41,067 nucleotides of DNA, from contig NZ_AECZ01000036.1 of the NCBI RefSeq assembly GCF_000179555.1, positions 1-41,067 on the forward strand, in the 5' to 3' direction. Shown here one piece after another: positions 1 through 9,548 of the stretch. A program made the position numbers and the translations under genes. The notes below the pieces were generated by a model. It had not been told where the DNA came from, did not search any database, and saw only the letters and a list, made by a program, of their open reading frames with translations. This DNA is from Solidesulfovibrio fructosivorans JJ]. GTDB lineage: Bacteria > Desulfobacterota > Desulfovibrionia > Desulfovibrionales > Desulfovibrionaceae. How positions within the stretch are numbered: position 1 is the stretch's first letter; each line of letters starts with the position of its first letter.

Positions 1-69
1 TCTTCCATCAATGTTTTCCCGGGCCACGGCTCTAGGCAGCACTCCGGCGTCGTGGTAGGGGCAATCTCC

Positions 70-1029
70 ATGGAAACATGTCATGACGCCCTGTTGGAAG
101 GGCCCATTTACGTCGCCGGGCACAGGGGGCTGGTCGGGGCGGCCATCGCCCGGGAACTGACCGGTCTGGGCGCGACGCTCGTCACCAGGACCCACCGCGA
201 GCTGGACCTGACCAATCAGGCGGCGGTACGGGCCTTTTTCGACAGCGTACGGCCGGCGGCGGTGTTTCTGGCCGCGGCCAAGGTCGGCGGCATCCACGCC
301 AACGACACCTATCCGGCCGATTTCATCCGCGACAACCTGTTGATCGCCACCCACGTCATCGACGCGGCCAAGAACGCGGGCGTCAAGAAGCTCGTCTTTC
401 TCGGCTCCTCGTGCATCTACCCGAAGCTCGCCCCCCAGCCCATGCGCGAGGACTGCCTGCTCACCGGGCCGCTCGAGTCCACCAACCAGTGGTACGCCAT
501 CGCCAAGATCGCCGGCATCAAGATGTGCCAGGCCTACCGCCGCCAGTACGGGTTTTCGGCCATAAGCCTCATGCCGACCAACCTCTACGGCCCGGGGGAC
601 AATTTCACGCCCGTCAACTCCCATGTCATCCCGGGGCTCATGCGCCGCTTCCACGAGGCGAGGCTCGCCGGCAGCAAGCAGGTGGCCGTCTGGGGCACGG
701 GCAACGCCCTGCGCGAATTTCTCCACGTCGACGACATGGCCCGGGCGGCCGTGGCCTGCTACCTGCGTTACGACGACGCGGAAATCGTCAATATCGGCTC
801 GGGCCAGGAAGTCACCATCCGGGAACTGGCCACGCTCATGGCCAAGATAACGGGCTACCAAGGCGAAATCGTCTTCGATGCGTCCAAACCCGACGGCACG
901 CCGCGCAAGGCCCTGGACATCGGCCGCCTGCGATCCCTCGGCTGGGAGCCCACGTTTTCCCTGGAAACGGGACTCGCGGAAACCTACCGCTGGTTCTGCG
1001 ACAACATCGCCTCCGCCCGCATGGGGTAG
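70..1029 (+). CDS. fcl: GDP-L-fucose synthase
   Basis: This is a 319-residue short-chain dehydrogenase of the GDP-4-keto-6-deoxymannose epimerase/reductase family, which makes GDP-L-fucose for surface polysaccharide. The NADP-binding glycine motif GHRGLVG is at residues 17-23. The catalytic triad is visible as Ser113 (in GSSCIYPK), Tyr142 and Lys146 (in YAIAK). The 29-residue Ser-Tyr spacing equals that of the E. coli enzyme, and the length is typical. I chose the ATG at 70, which has a TAGGGG purine stretch upstream, over an in-frame GTG at 52 that has none. No GDP-mannose dehydratase is visible, but only 69 bases precede the gene, so its partner may lie outside the window. A hairpin element follows directly. 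Confidence 0.93.
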   Translation: METCHDALLEGPIYVAGHRGLVGAAIARELTGLGATLVTRTHRELDLTNQAAVRAFFDSVRPAAVFLAAAKVGGIHANDTYPADFIRDNLLIATHVIDAAKNAGVKKLVFLGSSCIYPKLAPQPMREDCLLTGPLESTNQWYAIAKIAGIKMCQAYRRQYGFSAISLMPTNLYGPGDNFTPVNSHVIPGLMRRFHEARLAGSKQVAVWGTGNALREFLHVDDMARAAVACYLRYDDAEIVNIGSGQEVTIRELATLMAKITGYQGEIVFDASKPDGTPRKALDIGRLRSLGWEPTFSLETGLAETYRWFCDNIASARMG

Positions 1030-1042
1030 AAAGAAGAAGACC

Positions 1043-1217
1043 GGGGGGAAACCTTTCTTGCAGAAAGGTTCTCCCCCCAGGCCCCCTTTCCAAAGATTTT
1101 TAATAGGGACCGAATGTTAAGCGTACGGCTTCCGGAACGATAAAAAATTTAGGAAGGGGAGAGCGCGAGAGGGGACAACCCTTTTTAAAGGGTTTCCCCT
1201 CTCGCATCTTCCCTTCT
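1043..1217 (+). repeat. Composite two-hairpin intergenic repeat, copy 1 (A+B)
   Basis: Hairpin A (1043-1101) has GGGGGGAAACC and AGAAAGGTT arms closing on CCCCCC, followed by AGGCCCCCTTTCCAAAGATTTTT-like sequence that would work as a terminator on the plus strand. A spacer of about 40 bases follows. Hairpin B (1142-1217) has the arms GCGAGAGGGG / CCCCTCTCGC around an ACCC-AAAGGGT core, with its T-run on the minus strand. The same A-spacer-B order recurs at 16043-16214 and 35473-35640. Here it sits between two plus-strand genes, fcl and serS. Confidence 0.9.
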
Positions 1218-1232
1218 CCTGAAGGAGCACAC

Positions 1233-2522
1233 ATGCTGGACCTTAAATTCGTGCGCCAGAATCCTGAGGCCGTGGCCGAGGGCATGGCCAGGCGGCATTT
1301 TCCCCTGGACCTGCCGGCCTTCCTGGCCCTGGAAGAGGCCCGCCGCGAGACCTTGACCGCCGTCGAACAAAAAAAGAGCCAGCGCAACGCGGCCTCGGCC
1401 GAGGTGGCCAAGATCAAGCGCCAGGGCGGCGACGCCGCCCCCGTGCTGGAAGGCCTCGGCACGCTGTCCGCCGAAATAAAGGCCCTGGACGAAAAGACCC
1501 GGGACCTCGACGAGCAGGTGCGGCAGTGGCTGCTCGGCGTGCCGAACATCCCCAACGCCTCCACACCGGACGGCGCCGGGGAAGACGACAACCCCACCGT
1601 GCGCACGGTGGGCACGCCGCGCGTCTTCGATTTTCCCATCAAGGAACACCAGGACGTGGGCACGGCCTTGGACGGGCTCGATTTCGAGCGGGCGGCCAAG
1701 CTGTCCGGCGCGCGGTTCGTGGTGCTGCGCAAGGATCTTGCCCGGCTGGAGCGCGCCCTGGCCGCGTTCATGCTCGACACCCACATCGCCGACCACGGCT
1801 ACACCGAGGTGGCCACGCCCTACATCGTCAACGCCGAGAGCCTCACCGGCACGGGCCAGCTGCCCAAGTTCGCCGAGGACCTCTTCAAGCTCGAGGGCCT
1901 GGAGTCCTACCTCATCCCCACGGCCGAGGTGCCGGTGACCAACCTGCACCGGGGCGAGACGCTGCCTGAATCGGCCCTGCCCGTGGCCTATTGCTGCCAT
2001 ACCCAGTGCTTCCGGTCCGAGGCCGGCTCCTACGGCAAAGACACCAAGGGGCTCATCCGCCTGCACCAGTTCGGCAAGGTCGAACTCGTGCGGCTCGTGC
2101 ACCCGGACACGTCCTACGACGAGCTGGAAAAGCTCACCGGCCACGCCGAGGCCATCCTGCAAAAGCTGGAGCTGCCCTACCGCGTGGTGTCGCTTTGCAC
2201 CGGCGACCTGGGCTTTACCTCGGCCAAGACCTACGACCTGGAAGTCTGGCTGCCGGGGCAGGACAAGTACCGCGAAATTTCCTCGTGCTCGAATTTCGAG
2301 GATTTCCAGGCCCGGCGCGCCGACATCCGCTTCAAGCCGTCAGGCGCCAAGAAGACGGCGCTGGTGCACACCATAAACGGCTCCGGGCTGGCCATCGGCC
2401 GCACCATGGCCGCGATTCTGGAGAACTACCTGCAAAAAGACGGCTCGGTGACGGTGCCGCGGGCGCTCGTGCCCTATATGGGCGGCGTCGAGTCCCTCGA
2501 GCCCGAAGGGAACAAGGCATGA
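1233..2522 (+). CDS. serS: Seryl-tRNA synthetase
   Basis: This is a 429-residue class II aminoacyl-tRNA synthetase that charges tRNA-Ser (and tRNA-Sec). Residues about 30-105 form the charged helical arm expected to clasp the tRNA long variable arm. The catalytic core carries motif 2 ([16 protein letters not shown], then LHQFGKVE) and motif 3 ([16 protein letters not shown]). The length is normal for bacterial SerRS. The start codon has a strong GAAGGAG ribosome site 7 bases upstream. The stop overlaps the start of a small membrane protein gene by 4 bases, so the two are probably translationally coupled. The repeat upstream separates it from fcl, so it probably has its own promoter, though none is clear by eye. 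Confidence 0.97.
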   Translation: MLDLKFVRQNPEAVAEGMARRHFPLDLPAFLALEEARRETLTAVEQKKSQRNAASAEVAKIKRQGGDAAPVLEGLGTLSAEIKALDEKTRDLDEQVRQWLLGVPNIPNASTPDGAGEDDNPTVRTVGTPRVFDFPIKEHQDVGTALDGLDFERAAKLSGARFVVLRKDLARLERALAAFMLDTHIADHGYTEVATPYIVNAESLTGTGQLPKFAEDLFKLEGLESYLIPTAEVPVTNLHRGETLPESALPVAYCCHTQCFRSEAGSYGKDTKGLIRLHQFGKVELVRLVHPDTSYDELEKLTGHAEAILQKLELPYRVVSLCTGDLGFTSAKTYDLEVWLPGQDKYREISSCSNFEDFQARRADIRFKPSGAKKTALVHTINGSGLAIGRTMAAILENYLQKDGSVTVPRALVPYMGGVESLEPEGNKA

Positions 2523-2704
2523 GCGGGAGCAGACGCCAGGATTTCATGGACGCCCTCAAGCGGGGGCTCATCATCGGCGGGTCGATCGGCGTCATCGGCG
2601 GCCTTTTTTTCATGGATATCCGCCGAGGGCTCATTCTTGGCCTCGTGGGCGGCTTTTTCGCCGTGCTCACCCGCCGGGCCATCGACAAGCGCCGCAAGGA
2701 CTGA
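2519..2704 (+). CDS. Small membrane protein of unknown function
   Basis: This is a 61-residue protein that overlaps the serS stop in an ATGA arrangement. It has a basic N-terminus (SRRQ, LKRG), two short glycine-rich hydrophobic stretches ([15 protein letters not shown] and [13 protein letters not shown]) separated by MDIRR, and a strongly basic tail ending KRRKD. This pattern fits a two-helix hairpin in the inner membrane with both ends in the cytoplasm. I do not recognise a family. The coupling with serS is seen in the sequence; a functional link is not implied by anything else here. A clear hairpin terminator lies 37 bases after the stop. Confidence 0.75.
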   Translation: MSGSRRQDFMDALKRGLIIGGSIGVIGGLFFMDIRRGLILGLVGGFFAVLTRRAIDKRRKD

Positions 2705-2740
2705 TCGCCGCCGGCCGGACCGGCATCGCGACGCCACGCA

Positions 2741-2776
2741 AAAAAAGGGCGGGAGGCTTGCGCCTTCCGCCCTTTT
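2741..2776. terminator. Bidirectional intrinsic terminator between convergent genes
   Basis: The 11-base arms GGGCGGGAGGC (2747-2757) and GCCTTCCGCCC (2762-2772) pair with one G-T, flanked by A6 on the left and T4 on the right. It can therefore end both the serS operon (plus) and the tolC-like gene (minus). Confidence 0.88.
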
Positions 2777-2805
2777 CCATGTCGTGTCGTCGTCCGCGGC
2801 TCTGA

Positions 2806-4437
2806 CTAGTCGCCCCCAAGGTTCAGGTTGCGCACGCCCATGGCCACGTAGATGTCGGCCAGGGCGCTCTGATAGTCGGTCAGGGCCTGGGTCAGGTTGG
2901 TTTCCGCCGTGGTCAGCGAGGACTGGGCCGTCAGCACGTCCACGCTCGTGCCCACCTGGGCCTGGTACCGGGCAATGGCCATGCGGAACCCTTCCTTGGA
3001 CGCCTCCACGGCCGTGCGGGCCACGGAGATGCGCTTGGCCGCGTCCTGGATATTGAGGTAGAAGGTCTTGACCTGGTAGCCGACGTCCAGGCGCAGCTTG
3101 GCCAGATCGGCCTGGAGCTTCTTGACCGTCTCGCGGGCCGACTGCATGCCGAAGAAGGTGGAACCCCAGTCCCAGGCCTGCAAGGTGGCCGAGACGCCGA
3201 CGGCCGAAGACTCGGGGGTGGTGGCGCCGGACATGTCCTGAAGCGACAGGTCGGCGGAGTTGCCCTGCTTGGTATAGGTGTACTGGGCCTGAATCTGCGG
3301 ATACAGCGGGGCGGCCGCGATCTTGACGTCCTTTTCGGCCATCTGCACCGACTTGACGCCCATATACAGGTCCGGACGCTGTTTGTAGGCCGTATTCAGG
3401 CAGTCCTCGATGCTCATCGTAAACGGCAGGTAGGTCAGCTCGCCCACGTAATTCGTCTGCTGGTTGAGCGGCAGATTGAGCAGGGAATTGAGCTGGGCGG
3501 TTTGCACCAGCACCGTGTTCTGGGAGGAAAGCAGGGTCTGCTCCGCCGCCGCCAGATCGGATTCCGCCTGCAGGACGTCGAGGCGCGGCTTGAGGCCGAC
3601 GTCATAGTAGGCCTGAGCCACTTTGTACTGGGATTCGAGCCGGGCCACGGAGTCCTTGTTGCTCTTCACGTTGGCCCGGGCCTGCAGCAGGCTCAGGAAA
3701 GCCTGCTGGACGGACTTGATCAGGGAAAGCTCGGTATAATCGATGTTGGCGTTGCTGTACTCTTTGTTGAGGGCCGCCTTCTGGTAGCTGCTCAGCAGCT
3801 TGAAACCCGTGAAGATGGGCTGCGTGACCGTCAACTGGAGCTGGTAGAGGTTTTGCCAGTAGCCCTGCCGCGAATGGGTGTTGCGCGTGGTGGAAAGCGA
3901 GGTGCCGGCCATGGAGTTGATGATCTGGTTGCCGGGCAGGGACTGGCTAGCGATGCCGATGTTCTCGGCGTCGGTGCGCTGAAAGGTGTAGCTGACCGTG
4001 CCCACCGGAGCGAAGTTGGCCAGGGCCTGGCGACGGCTTTCCTCCGCGCCGCTGAAGGTCGCGCGCGCCGACTGCATCTGGGGGTTGGCGTCGAGGCCGC
4101 GCTTGACGCTCTCCGCCATGCTCAGGGGCTGCCCTTCAGGGGCCACCCCGGCCGCGCCGGGAGCGATCTGCTTGGCCACTTCCGTATCCGTCCGATCCGT
4201 ATTGACGAAATCGGGCAGCGGAATCTTTTCGATTTTCTGCTCGATGCCGCTCGACGGGAGAACGGGGGTGGCGGAGGCATCAGGGGCCATCACCCCTTTG
4301 GTGTAGCGCTTGGCCACGCGGTCCGACGCGGCGGGCGCGGCGGCGTCCTGGGCCAGGGCCGGGGCGGCCAGGGCAACAACGAGAAAAACACCGGCCACAA
4401 AGGCCAGAAAATGTTTTCGCTTGGACATTGCGGTCAT
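2806..4437 (-). CDS. TolC-family outer membrane efflux protein
   Basis: This is a 543-residue outer-membrane channel protein of the TolC/OEP family, which forms the outer tunnel of tripartite efflux pumps or type I secretion systems. An N-terminal signal peptide is evident: a basic start (SKRKH), a long hydrophobic core, and the cleavage-like site APALAQDA. The mature part has two long helical repeats. The tell-tale sequences include ARDVLTAQ-type motifs (GTSVDVLTAQSSLTTAETNL near the C-terminus and LKPRLDVLQAESDLAAAEQTL in the first half), which mark the two OEP repeats. I chose the ATG at 4437, preceded by GGAG nine bases upstream; ATGs at 4452 and 4428 are alternatives. No membrane-fusion or pump gene is adjacent, so its partners are elsewhere. 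It is divergent from polA. Confidence 0.9.
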   Translation of the reverse strand: MTAMSKRKHFLAFVAGVFLVVALAAPALAQDAAAPAASDRVAKRYTKGVMAPDASATPVLPSSGIEQKIEKIPLPDFVNTDRTDTEVAKQIAPGAAGVAPEGQPLSMAESVKRGLDANPQMQSARATFSGAEESRRQALANFAPVGTVSYTFQRTDAENIGIASQSLPGNQIINSMAGTSLSTTRNTHSRQGYWQNLYQLQLTVTQPIFTGFKLLSSYQKAALNKEYSNANIDYTELSLIKSVQQAFLSLLQARANVKSNKDSVARLESQYKVAQAYYDVGLKPRLDVLQAESDLAAAEQTLLSSQNTVLVQTAQLNSLLNLPLNQQTNYVGELTYLPFTMSIEDCLNTAYKQRPDLYMGVKSVQMAEKDVKIAAAPLYPQIQAQYTYTKQGNSADLSLQDMSGATTPESSAVGVSATLQAWDWGSTFFGMQSARETVKKLQADLAKLRLDVGYQVKTFYLNIQDAAKRISVARTAVEASKEGFRMAIARYQAQVGTSVDVLTAQSSLTTAETNLTQALTDYQSALADIYVAMGVRNLNLGGD

Positions 4438-4680
4438 TCCGTCCTTCTCCATGCCGGGTGTTTACCCAAGAATCAGGCAATTCCCGATAAAACAATTAAT
4501 CCGGAATGTATAGCGTTGTGAACAGGCATTAACCAAACAGACAAACAACCTTCCAATCCTATTATCCTATCCGCTTAAAAAGCTTTTGTCGAGACATACC
4601 CGCTCCCGGTTGCGCCCGAGTGCCCCGTGCCGTAAAACCGCCAAAGCGGGCGGAGAAAACGCCGCCGCGAAAGGAGCCCC

Positions 4681-7305
4681 ATGTCCCTGGCCACACGACT
4701 CGGCTTCACGGCCGACCCGGTTTTCCTCATCGACGGCAGCGCGTTTTTCTACCGCGGCTACCACGCCTTCCGCGACATCGCCCGCTCGGACGGTTTTCCG
4801 ACCAGCGCCCTGTTCATGATTTTTCGCTTGCTGTTTAAACTCGTCAAAGAACAACACCCGCGCCATCTGGTTTTCTTCCTGGACGGGCGCGGTCCCTCCT
4901 TTCGCAGCAAAATTTATACCGACTACAAAGCCAATCGCGAGGCCATGCCCGAACCCCTGGCCCGTCAGGTCGAGCCGCTCCTTGACGGCCTGCGCCTTTT
5001 CGGCGCGCGGGTCATCGTGCCCGAGGACGCCGAGGCCGACGACGGCATCGCCTCCCTGGCCGCCCGGTTTCGGGACCGGCTCCCCGTGGTCATCGTGGGC
5101 GCGGACAAGGACCTCAAGCAGTGCCTGGACGAGCGCGTGGTCCTCTACGACCCCTCGGGCAAGGCCGAAAAGCTCACCACCAAGGCCGAGTTCACCGCCG
5201 AGAGCGGCATCGAGCCCGCCTCCTGGCCGGACTTGCAGGCCCTGGTCGGCGACACCAGCGACAACATCCCGGGCGTTCCCGGAATCGGCATCAAGACCGC
5301 GCTTGGCATCCTGCGCGACCACCCCACCCTGGAGGACGTGCGCGACAACCTGCCGGACCTCAAGGCCACGGTGCGCAAAAAGATCGAGCCGGCCATCGAG
5401 GACGTCTTCACCTACCGGGAACTGACGCGCCTGCGCACCGACCTGTTGCCGGAGGTTTCCCTGGCCGATACCGCCTTGACGCCGCCGGACGCCGAAGGAT
5501 TACGCGCTTTCCTCGAATCCTATGAATTTCGCACCCTGGCCCGCGACATCCCGGGCCTGTCCAGCTTGGCGCCGACGGAATCCAAGCGGGAAACCGCAGC
5601 CAGCCGCCGGCTGTCGCTTTTCGACGATCCGCCGGCGGGGAATGCCGCCACGCCGGCGTCCGATCCCGCGCCGAAACCCGTGCCGGCCGGGGAACTGCCC
5701 GACCTGGCCGGACGCCGGGTCGCCCTCGTCCCGGTCGCGGCCGGCTTCACCCTGTCCCTGGGACCGGACGAGATCGTAACCGACGCCGCCCCGGCCGCCC
5801 TGGCCCCGCTTCTGGCCAAGGCGGACCGTGTGGCCGTGCCCTCGGTCAAGGAAATGCTGGCCATGGACGCGGCCTTTGCCGCCCTGCCGCTCTCCCTGTG
5901 GTTCGATCTGGGGCTCGCCGCCTATCTGCTCGATCCCGAGCAGCGCAACTACGGCTTCCCGCGCCTTCGCGACAGCCTTTTCGCCGATCCCACCGTGGAC
6001 GCCTCGGCCGTTTCTCCCGACGACACCGCCCGGGCGGCCGCGCTCTTGGCCGAGGTCTACACGGCCCGCCTGGACACGGCCGGGCTGACCGATCTGGTCG
6101 AACGGCTGGAGCTGCCGCTCATTCCGGTGCTGCTCGACATGGAGCGGGCCGGCATCGGCGTGGATTTGCGGTCCCTGGCCGCCTTCGGCGCGGAGGTGGC
6201 GACCGATCTGACCCGCCTGGAAAAGGAGCTGCACACCTTGGCGGGACACCCCTTCAACCCCCGCTCCAGCCAGCAGCTCGGCGAGATCCTCTTCACCGAA
6301 ATGGGGCTCACCCCCAAGGGCAAGACCCCGGGCGGCGCGGCCTCCACCTCCCAGGACGCCCTGGAGCGTCTGGCCGGCTCCAATCCCCTGGTCGACCGCA
6401 TCCTGGAATTCCGCAAGCTCGAAAAGCTGCGATCCACCTATCTCGACCCGTTGCCGAAACTGGCCGATGCCGACGGGCGCATCCACACCACCCTCAACAA
6501 CATGGCCACGGCCACCGGCCGGCTGTCGAGCTCCAACCCCAACCTGCAAAACATCCCCATCCGCGGACCCCTCGGGCGGCGCATGCGCGAATGTTTCGTG
6601 GCCGGTCCGGGCAAGACGCTGGTCGCGGCCGACTACTCCCAGATCGAACTGCGGGTGCTGGCCCATCTTTCCGGCGAACCAGCCCTGCTTTCGGCCTTCG
6701 CCGCCGGGGCCGACATCCACGCCCGCACCGCCTCGCTGCTTTTCGACAAACCCGAAGCCGAAATAGGCCCGGATGAGCGCCGCCAGGCCAAGACCATCAA
6801 CTTCGGCCTGCTCTACGGCATGGGGCCGCAAAAGCTCTCCCGCGACCTCGGCATCAAGCTCGACGCGGCCAAGGCCTTTATCGCCAAATATTTCGAGCGG
6901 CTCTCCGGGCTTTCCGCCTTTTACGACAACATCGTGGAGTCGGCCAAGACCCAGGGCTACGTCACAACCCTGGCCGGACGCCGGCGGCTTTTGCCCGACA
7001 TCGAATCGAAAAATTCCCAGCTTGCTTCCCAGGCCAGACGGCAGGCCATCAACACCGTGGTTCAGGGCGGCGCGGCCGACATCATCAAGATGGCCATGCT
7101 GGCCGCCCACAAGGACGCGGACCTCAAGCGGGCCGGCGCGGTCATGGTGCTGCAAATCCACGACGAACTGCTTCTGGAGACCCCCATGGACACAGCCGAT
7201 GCGGCCGGAAAGCGGCTGTCCGACCTCATGTGCGGCGTCATCAAGCTCGCCGTGCCGCTTGTGGTCGACTGGGGCACGGGCCACACCTGGGGCCAGGCGC
7301 ACTAG
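4681..7305 (+). CDS. polA: DNA polymerase I
   Basis: This is an 874-residue family A polymerase for Okazaki-fragment maturation and repair synthesis. Residues 1-275 are the 5'-3' (flap) exonuclease: IDGSAFFYRGYH, the EADDGIASLA metal motif, GADKDLKQ, and the helix-hairpin-helix VGDTSDNIPGVPGIGIKTA. Residues about 330-470 correspond to the 3'-5' exonuclease fold, but the DxE (Exo I) position reads VALVPVAAG and Exo II is also lost, so proofreading is probably absent, as in Taq polymerase. The polymerase domain has motif A (AADYSQIELRVLA), motif B (RRQAKTINFGLLYG) and motif C (QIHDELLLE). The ATG has AAGGAG six bases upstream. A long hairpin terminator follows. Confidence 0.97.
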   Translation: MSLATRLGFTADPVFLIDGSAFFYRGYHAFRDIARSDGFPTSALFMIFRLLFKLVKEQHPRHLVFFLDGRGPSFRSKIYTDYKANREAMPEPLARQVEPLLDGLRLFGARVIVPEDAEADDGIASLAARFRDRLPVVIVGADKDLKQCLDERVVLYDPSGKAEKLTTKAEFTAESGIEPASWPDLQALVGDTSDNIPGVPGIGIKTALGILRDHPTLEDVRDNLPDLKATVRKKIEPAIEDVFTYRELTRLRTDLLPEVSLADTALTPPDAEGLRAFLESYEFRTLARDIPGLSSLAPTESKRETAASRRLSLFDDPPAGNAATPASDPAPKPVPAGELPDLAGRRVALVPVAAGFTLSLGPDEIVTDAAPAALAPLLAKADRVAVPSVKEMLAMDAAFAALPLSLWFDLGLAAYLLDPEQRNYGFPRLRDSLFADPTVDASAVSPDDTARAAALLAEVYTARLDTAGLTDLVERLELPLIPVLLDMERAGIGVDLRSLAAFGAEVATDLTRLEKELHTLAGHPFNPRSSQQLGEILFTEMGLTPKGKTPGGAASTSQDALERLAGSNPLVDRILEFRKLEKLRSTYLDPLPKLADADGRIHTTLNNMATATGRLSSSNPNLQNIPIRGPLGRRMRECFVAGPGKTLVAADYSQIELRVLAHLSGEPALLSAFAAGADIHARTASLLFDKPEAEIGPDERRQAKTINFGLLYGMGPQKLSRDLGIKLDAAKAFIAKYFERLSGLSAFYDNIVESAKTQGYVTTLAGRRRLLPDIESKNSQLASQARRQAINTVVQGGAADIIKMAMLAAHKDADLKRAGAVMVLQIHDELLLETPMDTADAAGKRLSDLMCGVIKLAVPLVVDWGTGHTWGQAH

Positions 7306-7322
7306 GATGGATGAAGCGGGAA

Positions 7323-7390
7323 GGGTGCGAGAGGGGAAACCCTTTAAAAAGGGTTCTCCCCTCTCGCGCTCTCCCCTTCCCAAAGTTTTT
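7323..7390 (+). terminator. polA terminator made from a solo B-family hairpin
   Basis: The arms GCGAGAGGGG and CCCCTCTCGC enclose AAACCCTTT / AAAGGGTT, followed by GCTCTCCCCTTCCCAAAG and TTTTT on the plus strand. It is the B hairpin of the composite repeats in the opposite orientation and lies right after polA. A second copy of the right arm (GATTTCCCCTCTCGCACCC, 7461-7479) pairs with 7323-7341, so the region can also fold into a larger structure. Confidence 0.8.
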
Positions 7391-7595
7391 ACCTTTTAGA
7401 ATGTTACATCATAACGGACTGTGGAGATAGGCGGTTTGGGGAAAGCACTCTCAAAGATTGGATTTCCCCTCTCGCACCCGCTTTTCAAAACGAATCACGA
7501 GGACTTTTAATCGGGGCCAAAGTCCCGTATTGTGGATAAGAAATCACGGCCTGCCGGGACTTCTCCCGGCACGGCGCAACCCGAGGGATCGCGGC

Positions 7596-8420
7596 ATGCC
7601 GCCAACCGGAAAATCCATACGCGAGGACTTGGCCAGGGCCAAAGCGGCCTTTGCCAAAAACGAGGACCTGCGCACGGTCCAACTCATCGCCACGGCGCTC
7701 AAGGCGTTCGTTTCCGTCAAGCTGTCCTCTTCGGACCGCATCGCTGTGGAAGGCCTTTTGCGCGAGAACTTCGCCAACATCAGCAAGCTGCCCCGGGTCA
7801 AGAAATACGCGCCCCACGGCATCCCCTACACCAAGGGCCAAGAAAAAAAGCTGTGCGCCTTCCTGCTCCCCCTGGCCCAAAAAATCGCCGACGACATCAA
7901 TCGCGAAAGCCTCGACGCCATGCGCGAGCGCAAGCTGCGCATCGACCATGCCGTCATCAAGGGCAGCAAACTCCTTGGCGAAGGCAACCTGCTCGAAGCC
8001 CAGCGCAATTTCCGGGCGGCTGTGGAGGATTATGTCGACGAGAAAGGCCTTTTCCCGCTCATTGCCTCAAAGCTCATTGACGCCGGCCACTTCAAGGCGT
8101 CCTTTGAGTACATCAAGCGGGCCGTGGAAGAAGCTCCGGACAACCCGCGCGCTTACGATTTTCTCATGACCGCCGCCGGCAAGGCCAATGAATGGGTGCA
8201 TGCCGAACGCATCTTAAACGAGGCCGGCCCGAAACAGGGACCGCACCCCCTGCTCGACCAGGCCCTGGCCTTGGTCCACGCGCGGCTCGGCAACTGGCAG
8301 GAGGCCCAAAGCGCGGCCAAGCGGGCCCTGGAAGCCGACGAGCAACTGCTCGATGCCCGCAAGGTCCTGGCCGCGGCCGCCAAAAAGCTGGCCGCCGCGC
8401 CCTCGCCCCAGGCGTCCTGA
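7596..8420 (+). CDS. TPR-like helical repeat protein, unknown function
   Basis: This is a 274-residue soluble protein without signal peptide or membrane segment. The first 115 residues are charged and helical (SIREDLARAKAAFAKNEDL). Residues about 120-265 show loose tetratricopeptide-type repeats with typical spacing: GEGNLLEAQRNFRAAVEDY, AGHFKASFEYIKRAVEEAPDN, NEWVHAERILNEAG, and GNWQEAQSAAKRALEADEQ. Such repeats bind protein partners. I chose the ATG at 7596, preceded by GAGGGA. An upstream in-frame start at 7458 would add 46 arginine- and proline-rich residues that run into repeat DNA, so I rejected it. It ends 11 bases from the convergent gene at 8432. I do not recognise a characterised relative. 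Confidence 0.8.
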   Translation: MPPTGKSIREDLARAKAAFAKNEDLRTVQLIATALKAFVSVKLSSSDRIAVEGLLRENFANISKLPRVKKYAPHGIPYTKGQEKKLCAFLLPLAQKIADDINRESLDAMRERKLRIDHAVIKGSKLLGEGNLLEAQRNFRAAVEDYVDEKGLFPLIASKLIDAGHFKASFEYIKRAVEEAPDNPRAYDFLMTAAGKANEWVHAERILNEAGPKQGPHPLLDQALALVHARLGNWQEAQSAAKRALEADEQLLDARKVLAAAAKKLAAAPSPQAS

Positions 8421-8431
8421 GCCCTCCCCGC

Positions 8432-9520
8432 CTACAGCCCGCCCAGCCCCGCGACCAGAGCTTCGGCGTGTTCCGGCCAGGCGACGGCCAGCAGCTCCCG
8501 CTCCTCGGGCGGACAGGTCTCCATGAGCTGCGCCCCGGCTCCGGCCAACTCCTCGGCGGAAAAGGAGCCCAGAAAATCGAGCAGCCCCAGCCCGGCGTCG
8601 CCGCTGTCCGGACGCTCGCCCAGGGCCGTGGCGAAACCGGCCACAATGGACGGCACCACGGCCGTGTCGGCCAAAACGAGATCCCCCACGCCGTTGACCC
8701 GGTCCAAGCGCGCCCGCATCGTCATGTTGGCGAAAAAGGAAAGCCCGGCCAAACGCTCGGCCATGGGACCGGCTTCGGTAAAAGGCCGCGACGCTCCGTA
8801 TCCCCGCACCGTGATCAGTCTGGCCGAGACCGCGCCGTCGGCGATCCTGGCCACGAAATCCCCGGCCCCATGGTGCCACGGACCGATCGAGGCCCCGGTT
8901 TCCGTATCGTAATACCGGGTCAGAATACGCGCCGCCTCGCCGTACAGCGCCGCCGCCTCCCCAGCCGTCAACAGCCGTTCGCCGGCGTCGAAATCCCACA
9001 GCCGCACCCGGCCCGAACCGTCCTGGTGAAACTCGTGATAGCCGCCAAACCACTCCTCGAGCAAAAGCCCAAGCGCCCCCACCTTGCCATAGGCATAGGG
9101 ACACGGCAGAAACTCCGGCGTAAAACGCCCGCGTAAGGTTTCGAGGAGCCCGGCCTCGACCTCCAGACACCCCCGGCCCATTTCCGAGGCCGCCACATTG
9201 AGGCAGAACTTGGCCGCGTCGCCGTCGAAGCGCACCGTGCAACTAGCCGGATGATACAGCGCCCCATGCTTCTCGGCCCGAAGCACCACCGCTTTCGCCT
9301 CCGCCAGCCCTTCCGGCCGGCCCGAGGCGACCAGCGCCCGCATAAGCGGCGCGAAGCCCTCGCCGGAAACGAACGCCTCCAGCGCCTCGAAATAGGCCCC
9401 ATACGTGAGCCCCGTGTCGTCGCCCTCGACGGGCATGGAGGCGTGGTCGTGAGCGTCGTAGGCCATGGCCCCGTCGGGCGAGGCGATTTCCTTGATGATG
9501 CGGATGTTGTCGATGTCCAT
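8432..9520 (-). CDS. Conserved protein of unknown function
   Basis: This is a 362-residue soluble protein with no signal peptide and the codon usage of its neighbours. The start at 9520 (MDIDNIRIIKE) is chosen because the reading frame upstream runs into the 436-bp palindromic repeat and has no protein-like composition. Visible conserved-looking stretches are WFGGYHEFH near residue 185, VRLWDFDAGERLL, a histidine-aspartate cluster GPWHHGAGDFVAR near 236, and ITVRGYGASRP. These resemble the clustered polar residues of an enzyme core, and the middle part could be kinase-like, but that is speculation. It stands alone: convergent with the TPR gene, and separated from cbiA by the repeat. Confidence 0.7.
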   Translation of the reverse strand: MDIDNIRIIKEIASPDGAMAYDAHDHASMPVEGDDTGLTYGAYFEALEAFVSGEGFAPLMRALVASGRPEGLAEAKAVVLRAEKHGALYHPASCTVRFDGDAAKFCLNVAASEMGRGCLEVEAGLLETLRGRFTPEFLPCPYAYGKVGALGLLLEEWFGGYHEFHQDGSGRVRLWDFDAGERLLTAGEAAALYGEAARILTRYYDTETGASIGPWHHGAGDFVARIADGAVSARLITVRGYGASRPFTEAGPMAERLAGLSFFANMTMRARLDRVNGVGDLVLADTAVVPSIVAGFATALGERPDSGDAGLGLLDFLGSFSAEELAGAGAQLMETCPPEERELLAVAWPEHAEALVAGLGGL

Positions 9521-9548
9521 GGCGGTCGTGTGCCTTGTCTCGCTACGC

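Noticed and set aside
5500-7383. 627-codon minus-strand reading frame opposite polA
   Set aside because: Antisense shadow of polA with low-complexity Gly/Gln/Arg composition.
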